In this document: positions 23,342 through 35,400 of the stretch, one piece after another
How the letters are laid out: every line of letters begins with the position of its first letter
Numbering within the stretch: position 1 is the stretch's first letter
NCBI GenBank assembly: GCA_951799445.1
Contig: OX637288.1
Coordinates: 46,763,288 to 46,827,287 of the forward strand
Source: Pseudisothecium myosuroides
Lineage: Eukaryota > Streptophyta > Bryopsida > Hypnales > Lembophyllaceae
Direction of reading: 5' to 3'
DNA: 64,000 nt
The notes under the pieces: generated by a model
Told to the model about the DNA's origin: nothing
The model's input: only the letters and a program-made list of their open reading frames with translations
The model's database searches: none
Made by a program: the position numbers and the translations under genes

Positions 23342-26300
23342 ATGAAGAAGGCGCAAGCGCAATCGGTATTACGCAGAAGTGGGAGCTCCAGTCGCAATAA
23401 TGGCGGTGGCATCAGCAGCAACAGCAGCAGTAGCAGCAGAAATGGAGGTGGAGAGGATCGGTCTCTCGATATGCGCAGCTTGGATGATACGCTTCCCGAG
23501 ACTTCGGCTTTGCGGTACACTCTCACTTTGCTCTGTCTGTTTCAGCAACCCTGTTGGTTGGAACGTGTTTTGGGAGACTGAATTGGTACAGGGATGAGCT
23601 GCGAAAGAGTGGGAGCTTCAAAGGTTTTGGTTAGGGAACCGAAGAGGATTCCTACGCACTGAAGTATGTGGGATTTGGATGTTGTATGCAGTGGTTGTGA
23701 GGGTTGGAAGTTTGGTTGGTGGATGATCTGAAACGAACTTAAGTTTTGATGTTTTTGAACAAATGGATGTGTGATTTGTTACACGAGAGTTTGGAGTGTC
23801 ATGTTTAGGTTGGTGGTGCAATTAGCTGTGGTTACATTGTTGATGTTGCGTATTGGGAAGAGTGAGGATGAGCTATTTTGAGTGACTTTCACTTGGAGCC
23901 ATGATTGTGTTTAAGTGATGGTCGCGCATATGCAAATTGAGGCAAAGATTAGGTGAATTCGAGGTACGGTTTTTGAATATTGTATTCAGACGTTGTAAGA
24001 GTTTAAAGTGCAAATTGATAGTTTATATGCAATTCAAGCCCTAATTTCAATGTACAGAATGCAATGAGTTAATAGTGGTTATCTAGCTTTAATGGGTAGG
24101 TGCTTGGTTTTAGCTTATCCCAGTTTGGGAATCAAGCTATGTTGTATTTACTTTTTGTTGCGTATCAATCAATTAGGTCTGTTTTGTGATCATCTTGAAA
24201 TGAAGACTATTGGCTGTGTTCAAAACGGTGTTGTACTCAGTTGACTTTCAATTAGGTCTGGTTTTTGAGCATCTTGAAAGGAGACTATTGGCTTTTGTTC
24301 AAAACGGTGATGTACGCAGTTGACTTTCAATTAGGTTTGTTTTTTGAGCAGCTTGAAAAGAAGAATCTTGGCTTTGTTCAAAACGATGCTGTACGCTGTT
24401 GACTTTCAATTAGGTCTGTTTTCTGAGCATCTTGAAAAGTAGACTATTGGCTTTGTTCAAACGATGTTGTTCTCTGGTGTCAAGAATCCATTTGATATAA
24501 GTTTCTCGCCTTTGTGATTCCCAGCAGGAGGTCGGGTCCTCCACCGAAGGTGCCCAACAGAAGAGCCAGTCTGGATCAGCAAAACTCGCCGAAAGTGCCA
24601 ACAACAAGCAGAAGAGCCAGTTTAGACCAGCAAGCGCTGAGGAAGCCGTTGATCAGTCCGCGCGTCTCTGTGTCCAACCAATCCACAGTGAGCTCACTTG
24701 GGAAACACTCCATGAGGAAGGACGGTGGCAGCACACTTCGGAAGGTTTCCTCAAAGAAAAGTGATGACGGGAAAAACAATGAAAACGAAGTGGAAGCCAA
24801 CATCGCTGCTTCTCTGCCGATGGACTCTCTTTGCCTTTGCCTCGAAAAGCTCCAGTCTGTGTACCATGTCGTCACTTGTGCCTCCGTGTGCCGGCATTGG
24901 AGAGAAGCCGTGCTTTCTGACGTGGTGGGTTTCGGATTCCTCTTTTACACCTATCTATGGTTTTCAGATATTCTGAATCTAGGTCTTTTTTGTACAATTT
25001 TAAAAACAGTAATGAAGACATGCGATGTTATCCGTTGATTCTGGTGATACAAAACTTTACCCCATCTGAAACATATTTTCCAGAATATGATCGAACATAT
25101 TGGTCAAAATAAAACTATGAACCTTTCTCTTCTAGGGGTAAATGTACCTGGTAATCTGATGTTCTATCCGGTGTTGCATTTCGTCAAGTGAATCTTTCGG
25201 TTTGAAATCATTCATCAGGGTTGAAAAGGTCCAATCCAAATTGGATCAACAAATCTGTTGAGGCCTTCTTTTTTGCTATGAATGTTACATGTGGTTTAGG
25301 TTCATACTGTGAGGTTCCTGTCTTCTGATGTTCATAAAGCATATTGGACTTGTAAACTGTAGCTCTTCATCTTGTGGAAGACTGTAAACCATACCTTTCA
25401 AGAGAACCCTTGGTGAGCACCCTTTGAATTGGCATGAAAGGAATCATTGACACATGAGAACAAATCCAAGACTCTGGTTTTGCAAAATTGACTCAACTTG
25501 AATAAGTAAGAGCTCTTCAAGCCAATGAGCCATTGTCTTCACATGTGAAGGTATGTCACAGTTTTAACTTAGCATGACTTCGCTCTAAATAACGCCTAGT
25601 TGGCATTGTTCTCGAAAAGATACTCAAGGATGGTATGATAGTTTAAGCTTCTTGAGTTTGGATGTGGAGATACATCGTGAGAACTGATTTCACTTGATTG
25701 ACTGGCTGCAGGTCTGGAAAGCTTTTTACCTAAGATGGTGGCATCAGGAGGAAGAGAATGGAGAATCACCTCAGATAGTTAGATTGCCATCAGGATTTGG
25801 CACTTGGAGAGAGACTTTTATATCCAAGTATTCTGATGGGGTTAGTTGCTTGCTTGCTTGTGTTCCAATATTTGATTTTGAGCAATGTTTATATTTCAGT
25901 ATTCATCAATGAGAGATCAGTAAATCTGCAGGGTTTTGTCATTCATATAAAGCTGATAAATATTACTGTGCATACAGAAGCGGAAGATTCAGTCCGAAGT
26001 AATTAGTCATGGCGTGAATGCAGGATGGCTTCATATTCGTAGAATGCTTGACAGGCGTGCGAAACAAGGTCAGTTACCGTGTCGTTACCTTATCTTTGGT
26101 CACTTGATCTGAACTTGAGGATTTACAGCGAATGAACTAGTTACACCTCGAAGAGCATCAACAATGGAACTTCATTTAGTGGCACGCTTAATATGTGCAT
26201 TTTAACCCCTAGTGCCGAAGCTAAAAATTGACTCCACATTGGAAGCTAATAAGTTGATTATAGTGACTTCTAAAATGCATATCTATTGTTCAGAAATGTG

Positions 26301-29300
26301 AGGTATGACTCCTCTCTATGTGTACATTTTCTAACCTTCCTTGAAGCTTGCTAAAAAATTTATTTCAACTTCTATAGATATGGAAAAAGCCACGTTTGAC
26401 CATGTGGGCACTTACTGTTTAATGTTATTTTCTTGACTCATGCGAACCCTCACAGGGAGGTCATATATAGTCGATTGTAACTGGCGACCTCTTTACCATT
26501 CGAACCTGTGTGCGAGTATGCTAGTGCATCCGCTTTATTTATGGAAGTTTCATTGCTTCATTTTCTGTGTGCAGTCAGAGACTGTATGCCTGGAGACGCC
26601 ATGCGAAAGATTGTGGAACAGCTAGGACTTACATTTCATGTTCAAATTAATCGGGATGCACCCATTCGCCTGCGAGGTACGTCAAACTGTCCTTATCTTG
26701 CCCTAATTTGAAGTTTATCCTCTAAATGTGGACCGCTAAGTTCTTCACCGTTTCTGGCGATTGTAACTTTTGGTGCCATCTGAACTGTGCTTTTCATAGT
26801 ATGATCAATTGAATTGGTCATTTTAACATAACGAAGACTTAATTTTGTAGAGTTTAAAGTGTAGTTACTGCTAGAGATAAGTGTTTTCACGACTCTGATG
26901 GAGACTTTTTTAAGTTTCTTTTTCTCTGGGGTGATATGCAGGGAGGACTTCTGTGGTATACTTCCCCGGATCTTGTCTTTTGCGGTATCCTACCAAAACC
27001 ACAAAGGGTGGCCTCAGCCTTAGATCCCTAAAATCCTTCAAAGTAAGCACTGCTTCTCTTCTTAAGTGCTCAAAATTAAAACTAAAATTCTACTTTGGGT
27101 TAAGTGCACATAATCATGAACTCTATTTGTTCACATCAGCCTAAATGAATGGCTTTAGATAGTTTCACTTTATGACGCAGTATTGTTGGATTGATGCAGA
27201 TCACAGCGACAAGCGACCGGCTTCTACGGACATGTACAGTGGCAAGTTTCGATGGGCAGATGGACGGGCAGTGGGAGATGGTGTCGAGGGAAGGTCAGAA
27301 TCCTGGACCTCTGCGGCTATTGCAGCAGACGCCGAAACAGAGCATGTCGTCGATCGTAGGAACATTGTTTGAAGGCATGCATGGCATTGACGAGTTTAGC
27401 ATGGAAGAGCATGGAGAGGAGCAAGTCATACTTCTGATGGTCAGCTTGCATTTGAGCGACCTCATATGGATAATCGTGGAGCTTGGAGAAGGTGCCACAC
27501 CCCAATTTTCACGTCGTATTTACCACGACCACATGAACCCTTCTTATGGTAGGATACAGCTTGTCTTTTTTTGCGTTTTTGCCTTCAGTTCAGACAAGCA
27601 GTTCAATATTAAACGGAGATAGAACTTCCTGCACTCTCTGCAAGCAGCATTTCATCTCAAATCCATTTTTTTGAAAGTTGTATGAGAAACCCATTAGATT
27701 AGTTGCAACCTTGTGAATTCAAATGCTCATTCAATTTCAAAGCCCTCTAAAGATATTGGAGTCTTTCCTAATCCATATTTTGACTGATTGAGAAAGATTG
27801 AGAAAATAGAACATGCAACTCAAAACTTAGTGAAATGAAACCATATTCAAACGTCCTTAATCAGACCGATTCCTAGGCAAGTTGGAGATGAGTTAAGACG
27901 CTGGAATCATGCATAGTCTTGGAAGTTTACGTAATTGACTGGAGAAAGGCACTTGATTATCTCTCTCTCTCACGCATCGAGTATCCTAAACTCTGAAAGA
28001 TGGTTTTGTCGTGACAGGTTTATATAATTGGCATGCAAGTATTCAGCTTCATACTTTTGGCAAACTTCTATGGGGGCAAGAATTTCATCAGGTATTATTA
28101 TGAAGTTCAAGAGAGTGGCTAATATGACGTGGTGATGAAGGCTCTCCTTTATGCAAACAAAACTGTTCGATCGCTCACTGAAATGCGCTGGTGCAGGTGT
28201 TCTGGAGCCCAAGAGAATCCACACCAGGTCAAACAGCTGTCTTCTTACTAATCTCATCTGTATGTCTCCTTCCCGAATCGGCTTGGTGTTTCACGTAATT
28301 CCTATAATTTACAAAATAGCATCGTATCACCACTAAGAAAAGCTCATTCCAGCAGGAAGTAAGGTAGAGGATACTATTTGCGTCACTCCAAGCATTGAGC
28401 CAATATGGAGTTTTCTTTCATTTGGAGATCACTCAATAGAGCTTACTGGAGAGCTCGCTTTGGGTTCAAGAGATGAAATTTTTATCAATGTGTTATACTA
28501 CCGGTATTGCTAAGTGGGGGTTGTAGACCAGTATCAGTGACTGTAGACAATTGCATTTTTCATTCAAAGATGAGTGGTCATCAACTTTTTGCCAAGTTAT
28601 GCTTACTCCCAAATTGCTAATTGAAGGCCAACCAATTGTACCGGAAGTGATATAGTTGTTGTTAACAGGGATCAGTATAGGAGACAAGATTAACTCCCCA
28701 AGGGTTCTAGTATCCTCTACTTGAGTGTATCTGATTTTTCCATGGGATTGGTGTAGCATGAGGTGTTTCCGGGGATCCTGACTTCACCGTGGCGAACGGA
28801 AGTGTTTTCGGGTGAGCTTCGGGGTGTCTTCATGTTGGACTTCACACTCTGGGACCCGGGCATGGAAATTGCATGGCATTGTACGCGTGCTGTCAGAACT
28901 TACCCTGCTGAGTTGGCCACTGTTGAGGTATGCTGACTTCTACCCTAATCCCTGCACTTTTCTTCCGTGCCACTTGGAAGTAGAGATGGAGCACCTCAAG
29001 GAATTTTTTTTATTAGGAGCGAATATTTGCGGAACTGAAATTTTCATTTTGGGGAATTTCTAAATTTTGATCTCTTTATCACTTCAGTCTGTAGTTTTCA
29101 CCATTCTTAACGATATTTAATGTGAAGTCTGCATTCACCGGACAGTAAGGGGAGGTTCCATTCACCCCGCAGAAATATTGTGAACCTTGAACCTTGAACT
29201 TTTTTCTACAAAAATCTAGAAACTTGCACTACCTAAAGTTTTGCACATTTATTTTGTGTTTTGCTCGAAATCTATTGCAAAAATCTAAATGTCAATACGT

Positions 29301-29696
29301 GAAGTATTTTCACACTTAGAACAAATCAAAGATCAGCTGTATGGTCAATGGAGCCTCTAATGTACAGTACTGTATGATTAATGGAGTCTCTACCTAATGG
29401 AGTCTCTACCTTATACCCTTCATTTGATAACCTCAATTATGTGCTGAAGAAGGTTTGATAACCCCTGCGTTGTCTGTTTTTTGCAGTATGGTCCACCTGG
29501 ACTGGACGGCGAAAGGGTGCATACAGGCGTGCAGGATGACAAACAAGGAGTGAGTGTCTCCATGAACTTGTGCACTCCTTTTGCCGATGGATGGGGGGCT
29601 TCCCAAGACCTAGACAATACAGTTGTCATCACAGACCTCCGTTTTGCATTGACACCCAAGTTCCTGGTGTCTTGGTTTGGCCGCTCCAACCTCTGA
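23342..29696 (+). CDS. F-box domain protein of unknown substrate
   Basis: I assemble 12 exons, about 653 aa: 23342-23514, 24528-24924, 25712-25840, 25978-26068, 26575-26676, 26942-27042, 27200-27548, 28018-28091, 28197-28227, 28356-28489, 28757-28927, 29487-29696. The first ~60 residues are Ser/Gly/Asn low complexity. A basic linker repeats the motif RRASLDQQ twice (~69-100). An F-box-like segment follows (LPMDSLCLCLEKL...CASVCRHWREAV, ~152-190), then the usual post-F-box WKAFYLRWW. The remaining ~450 residues, Trp-rich and probably beta-rich, match no family I can name. F-box proteins are substrate receptors of SCF (SKP1-cullin-F-box) ubiquitin ligases, so the C-terminus would bind a target. 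Two borders are uncertain. The exon-2 acceptor is a CAGCAG tandem (24525 or 24528). The exon-10 donor must be the weak GTGTTA after 28489 to keep phase, because the better-looking site after 28503 breaks the frame. Confidence 0.75.
24169..24480 (+). repeat. Tandem array (~79 bp x 3.9) in intron 1 of the F-box gene
   Basis: Units start with TCAATTAGGTYTGKTTT at about 24169, 24248, 24327 and 24407. Each contains the blocks ATCTTGAAA, CTATTGGCT, TTCAAAACG and TGTACGCAGTTGACTT. The last unit ends about 45 bp from the exon-2 acceptor, so the array occupies the branch-point-proximal part of the intron. Confidence 0.9.
28520..28760 (-). repeat. Dispersed intronic repeat P, copy 1
   Basis: This intron segment of the F-box gene shares ordered blocks with an intron of the NRPA2 copy (about 39860-40070): ATGCTYACWCCC, GAGGCCAAC-like, 'cagtataggaRMcaaga', and TTCTAGTATCCTCTAC. 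On the minus strand both give a similar peptide (VEDT...LI-PIL, WPS-S--GVS-TW). This suggests remains of a once-coding mobile element or gene fragment. The class is unknown. Confidence 0.5.
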
Positions 29697-29749
29697 CAGA
29701 GGTAAGAACACCCACTTTTTTGGTTCGTATATTTTGAGTGGTCACATTT

Positions 29750-29900
29750 TTTTGGAAAATGAACGAGGATTCCAACTTGCCAAAGAATTCGTTATTTGGA
29801 TATTGTATGCAAAAGTTATGAAGGGTCAAAATTTTATTGATAAATGTTCTGAAATTGTTTCATGGACATTAGGTGTATTGATTGATGAAGGGAATGTACA
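29750..29900 (+). repeat. Dispersed repeat N, copy 2
   Basis: Diverged copy of 22040-22200, just downstream of the F-box gene stop codon, so it may contribute to the 3' UTR or polyadenylation region. Confidence 0.5.
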
Positions 29901-32408
29901 CCAGCTGAACATTTGATGAGGTCGCACTTTGGGGTCCTTGGCAGTTTGGGTGGCCCTATCTTTGTTTATATATATGGCGCGTGGAAGATTTGTAAGGAGT
30001 TGCCGCAACACCTTGGAAAATAAGTCTAAGTTGTCTAAGTATGTACCTATAACATAAGGCACCTTATAGATAATGTTCTACGTACCTATAACATAGGTAT
30101 CCTATAACTATTGAAGGTGGTCTACGTTCCATGCTCCCACTCTACGCTCATAAACTAGCTTCATTCCAATGAAGGTCACAATTGTTATCAAACGATTTAG
30201 CAACCATTGTCCTTCCCAATTTGTTAATATTATTGACTCAATTCATTAGACATGCATATTAATTGATGCATTGGGCTATGATCTTCTCTTGTAAGACTAG
30301 CTTCATTACAGTGAAACTATTTATTACATGGAACATTGTTTGATGATACTTGACAAGTTTGTTCTGTAAATAGACTTGTTATTTGTGTACTTGAGATTCA
30401 TCTTTGAGCTGAATAAAATTTGCACGAACTATTTGCAAACTCCCTCTTCATGTTTGAGGAGATTTTTTGAGCTAAATCAAATATAGTTGAAAATCTCTAT
30501 TATTATTGGGTTTTCTATCGTTATGCTTTGTTTAATTCTAGCATTTTTACTTTGATAGTAGACTTTTTGAACAGCAATGGGGAATTTGTGTAGGAGTATT
30601 ATTAGTGGTTCAACAATAGTTGGGTTTCATCAAAACATAGGGTATGTCATTGTTTTGGAGACTAGATTACTTGTTTGTTCTTCACTTACAACTCGTTTTG
30701 ATTTGATTCCAACTAATTAGAAGTCTCTTAGTGTACCAAAAATAATAATAATAATAATAAAATCTTTATCATTGCTAATCCAAAAATGATTTGTCAAAGA
30801 AAAAGTAGTATTTGGCAAAATAGCCAATCCAAGAAAACTTCCAATTCATTTCAATTTCATCCAATTGGTCATAAAACAAGGTTATCTTTTCAAAAATCAA
30901 GCATTATTTTGGAGGAATGAGAATTTAGTTGGACAAAACATATATTGCCCTAAAGCACTATGTTCATCTTCTAGAATGTGGACATTGGTGCACTTAAGAT
31001 TTAAAACAAACTTTCATGTTGTATCTCAATGAGAAATTGATTTCTAAATTTTCTTTAGTCACAATTGCCTTTCTCAAGTCAGTTCTACAATAATTTCACT
31101 TCTATGTAACTAAGGAAAATAGCATTTAACCTTAAAAAGACAAATCTATGATCTAAAAAAATAACTTTAAAATCCTTTCACTATGCATGTTCTGATTTTG
31201 TGACTATATTCTTAATATTTTTTATATTTATTTTTCAGGGATGAAATCACATATCTTCTATAAGTTGCAATAATTTTAGACTTTTTGTAAAATTTAAAAG
31301 TTTGTTTTTTTTAAAGAAAAAATGAAGAAAATTCATATCAAATACAAATTAGCTTAAAAAATCTAATTTTTTTTCTATAGGTATATATGTATAGGATATC
31401 ATGGAATAAAAACATTTACCATATCTATCTACAATTAGACAATTATGTGTTTGAGGTTATAGGTTCAATGTTTAAATTGCAATAAAATAGTGGACTTTAG
31501 GGTTATTTTTCAAATTTTTTGTTGGTGTAGAAACCACAGTTCATTAATTTCATTTCATTTGTAGGTCCTAAATTCAAAAAGATGATTTTTATAGTTCAAA
31601 TTCACATCAAAAGGTAGGAGCTTGAAATTGCCAAGATACAACACATAGTGATCCATGGATTTAGCATCTCCTTGTATAGAAAAGTCAAAATATACTACAA
31701 TAAGGGAATATTTAATTGTACACACTCAAAAATACATTACATTCAAGCTAGCAACTCTTCTAGCCCTAAATGGATGAAAAAACATTTATTTCTATCCTAG
31801 AGTTTTCTTTGAAATCATCCAAAAGACACAAAACGTCCCCTCATGCATTTAAAGGTTAAACAATATCTTTGCCTTGTCATCTTCCTACAAAGTTTAATTC
31901 CATTGTTGAAAATAATATTCTAGAAATTTGGAAGTTGCTTCCTCCGCTTTTTATAAACTAACCCTAATATTTTGCCAACCAACAATTTAAATTTTCCTCT
32001 TGCAAACATTGCACACTTCCGTGTAGAATTCCAAAATTCCTTTTGTCTTTTTAACAAAAAAATTCTAGTTTTTGTACATAGACATACGTCTTTAATTACA
32101 GGGACAATACTCTATTGCTTATTGAGACTGTAATTAGGTGTAGTTACTATAAGGACAAATAAAAACACTACTTTAATTCTAATTTAAACCAAAACTAAGC
32201 AATAAAAGATCCTCTTTGTGTCACAATTTGGAACCAACTCTAATTGTGCTTGTATATCCAAATAGCATAAATTTTAAATGTGCTCTATTGATACAAAGTG
32301 GCTACAAAGTGTCACAAATAGTCACATAGTGCAAATAGGGTCAGTAGAGCTCTGTTGGCACTAGCTGTTATTGTAATAGAAACCAAAGAGATGCTGCTCT
32401 CATTGCAG
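29901..32408. other. AT-rich gene-free stretch where the NRPA2 first exon would be expected
   Basis: About 2.5 kb of AT-rich sequence with an (AAT)8 tract near 30740 and no coding block I can recognise. The NRPA2 copy that follows lacks its N-terminal ~100 residues. I looked here for them without success. They may be deleted, or in a form too short or diverged to see by eye. Confidence 0.5.
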
Positions 32409-35400
32409 TGTCGGCTTGCTGGGTTGATCTACCGGGATATATTTACAGCAGATTTATGCATGCAATGGAATAACGGTGTTGTTATCCGGCACAATGTCTC
32501 ATATGGCAAGATGCCTGTAATGGTGAAGGTGCGATTTTAATCCCTGTTACAGCGTGGACTTATTGTATACACTGGGTATATTCTTGCAGTTGTGACCTTC
32601 TTCCCTTGAGGTCGACAATTAAATTGGAGTTGAAATTGCAGAGAGTATATGTGCCAGTAGGTGACTCTATCGGGACAGAATTTCTTCGTATTCGTAACGC
32701 ATAAGATGCCCTTCCATGTTTCAGTGTTCATGTCTCTTGTGATCGTGTTTTAAGTTAAGTCAACTGAAGGTCATTGAAATCATTTACAGTGGTGTCTTGT
32801 GGCATGGCATTACCCAGTCTAGTGTTTGTCATCTTCGTGGATTTGATCAGCGGCAAATGGTTGCTGCTAAAGAGGAGGCTACGGAGATGGGAGGGTTAGT
32901 TGCTCTACTGTATCATTTAATCGTTGGTTGATATTTCGTTAACAAATCTGGCGAGGAAATTCATGTTTTCTATTGTAGCTGTGTAGTCTTCTTTATTTGT
33001 ATTTTTTTTTTCCATATATTTCTGTGGTGTTTTGGAGTATCCGTGGGCTTCTGTTCAGTTTTCATTGAATATATTATTCCATGCTATAGCCAGCTACCTC
33101 AGGAAAGCGTTGATGTTGTCTGATTCGTGTTCAGTGTCGTTGGATAAATGACCTTGAGTGACTAGAAATGGTATGTAATGCTGACAGATTTTATTTCATT
33201 TTTTTCTGACAGGTACTTTATCTGCAACGGGAACGAACGGATCGTCCGACTTCTTATCATGCCGAAGCACAACTATGTATGCTTTTGACTTGCAACTTCT
33301 GAATGTTCTGCTTGATTATAGCATTGAATTACGGTTAAAAGTCTGTGCTGCAATGTAGCAGCCTTGACTATGATGTATGTCTCTATTCTGAGCAGTACTG
33401 GTTCCTTTCCTATGTATGCTTGGTTCTGGCAGGTGGTTGGAGTTAAGCGAAGCTCATATAAGAACCGTGGCCCCAACTATTCTGACAAGGGCGTTATGAT
33501 CAGGTGCAATGAATATTGTTGAGTATTTGGGTGTGTTTGTCATAAGTTCAGGAAAGAGCACGTAACGCTATTTAGTTGTTTAAAGGGTGAGGTATGTGAG
33601 AATGATCGTGATGACTTGTGCAAACATGCTCAGGCCATCTGTCTTGAGTTTTTAAAGAACTTTTTAAAGAACTTATTATTGTACGAGTGTTGCTACTCCT
33701 TTTTATGAAGTTTTTATGTGATGATATTATGTTGCAAATATGAGGATGATTGCCAAACTCTGTATGGTCATACGTGTTCGGCAGGTGTGTGAGGCCGGAT
33801 CAGTCTGCGGTCACAATGAGGATGTACTACATGCAGTATGGGAGTGCGTCACATGGATTCTCGTAAGCCACCCTCGATCCTATTATGAAATTGTATATCA
33901 CGTAGTATGTTGTCACGCACAGTGACCAGGGGGTCAATACTGAACAGCCATTGAATGTTGGATTAGGGATCGCCAACTTCAGCTTGCATTGTGTCTATAT
34001 GTTGCCTAATGACAAGAAAATTGTCTCCTTACAACGCTGGCGTTTTGTTATTGGCAAGGTTCGACGCCAGGAATTTCTTATTCCCGTTGGGATCATCTTA
34101 AAGGTTCAGCTTTCCTCTTCATTAATTGTTCTATGAGTTAATCGTATGATGTGATTTATTGGTTTGGTTCTAGTAGGCACTGATATCTTGTATCTGCAAT
34201 GCAGGCTTTGATTGAGGCAAATGAATTTGAGATTTATGAACAGCTGACGGCCATTCAGAGTGAATCTAAAGATACGAAAGGCGCAGTTGGTTCACAATTC
34301 GTGAGTCAAAGGGCAAAAATTATATTGGAAGAAGTCAGGCAACTCTCACTTTTTACTCGTTTTGACTGCCTTCAATCCCTTGGTGAGTTTCCTCCAGTTT
34401 CCTCTAAATAAGTGCTGCTGCATCCTGTCATTTGAGTGTGCATTGTATGCCATGGGATGTCACCTGTAGTTGCTGACTACAATGTAAGTCCTATCTATCT
34501 TCTCAGCTAACCAGCGCGCAAGCGGATTTATGCAGGCAATCGCTTTCGGCCAGTCATGGGTTTAGAAGATAAGCATCAACAGGCAGCTTCGGTACTCATT
34601 TTGGCCATTTTATTCGTTCTTCTAAGTTGATGGAACTACTTTCAGGGATCGATTTTCATGGATAGAATCAAGTTTCTGCTAAATAGCGAGAATTTGCATT
34701 TCTAAAAGATTGGGATGTGTCTGTTTCCAGTTGTAACTTCATGGTGATTTGGAATATTGCAAAGTTCTGATGACGTTAGATACCTAAGAAGCCAATTGCT
34801 TATCTACATGTTTAGTTCTTAGTCTTGACTTTGTTCAACTTTCTGAATTATGCAGGTGGGCAAACAGGTTCTTGCGGACTATATAGTCTGCCATCTGGAA
34901 AATCCGCGAGATAAATTCAATTTGCTTGTGTACTTCCTCTTACCTTTCTGTTTTGGTTTCAGAGTCACTGACGTGTATATATCCTGTTCATTCAAGCTAG
35001 GCTCTATCTGCTTCCTAGATATTCTTGCTTGATTTCAAATATATGAATTTGATCACTGGACCAAAATATTTTTCATGCCTGTAAAGAGAGCCTTCTCTTT
35101 TGTCGCTATTGTTCATATAGAGTATCTTTCATGCAGGTTTATGCTATAGAAGCTCTTCGCGTTGGTAGACGGAATGGCAGCTCCAGACAATGCTGATGCA
35201 TTGCAAAATCTCGAAATTTTACTGCCCGGTCATCTTTTGACTATAGTGGTCAAGGTGTGTTCTGAACTTGTTACTTGGATTTTTTGTTTGCTCATCAAGG
35301 AGCTCTCATTTGGTGATCCCATAGCAGGAATCACTGTTTCTGTCATCCATCTTGTTCAGGAATTCCCTTATTGGTGCTGTTATCTGTACTTTTGAATGAT

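Noticed and set aside
28489..28503. Donor after 28503 (CCG|GTATTG) for F-box exon 10
   Set aside because: It puts exon 11 out of frame with an early stop. The GTGTTA donor after 28489 keeps frame, though it is weaker.
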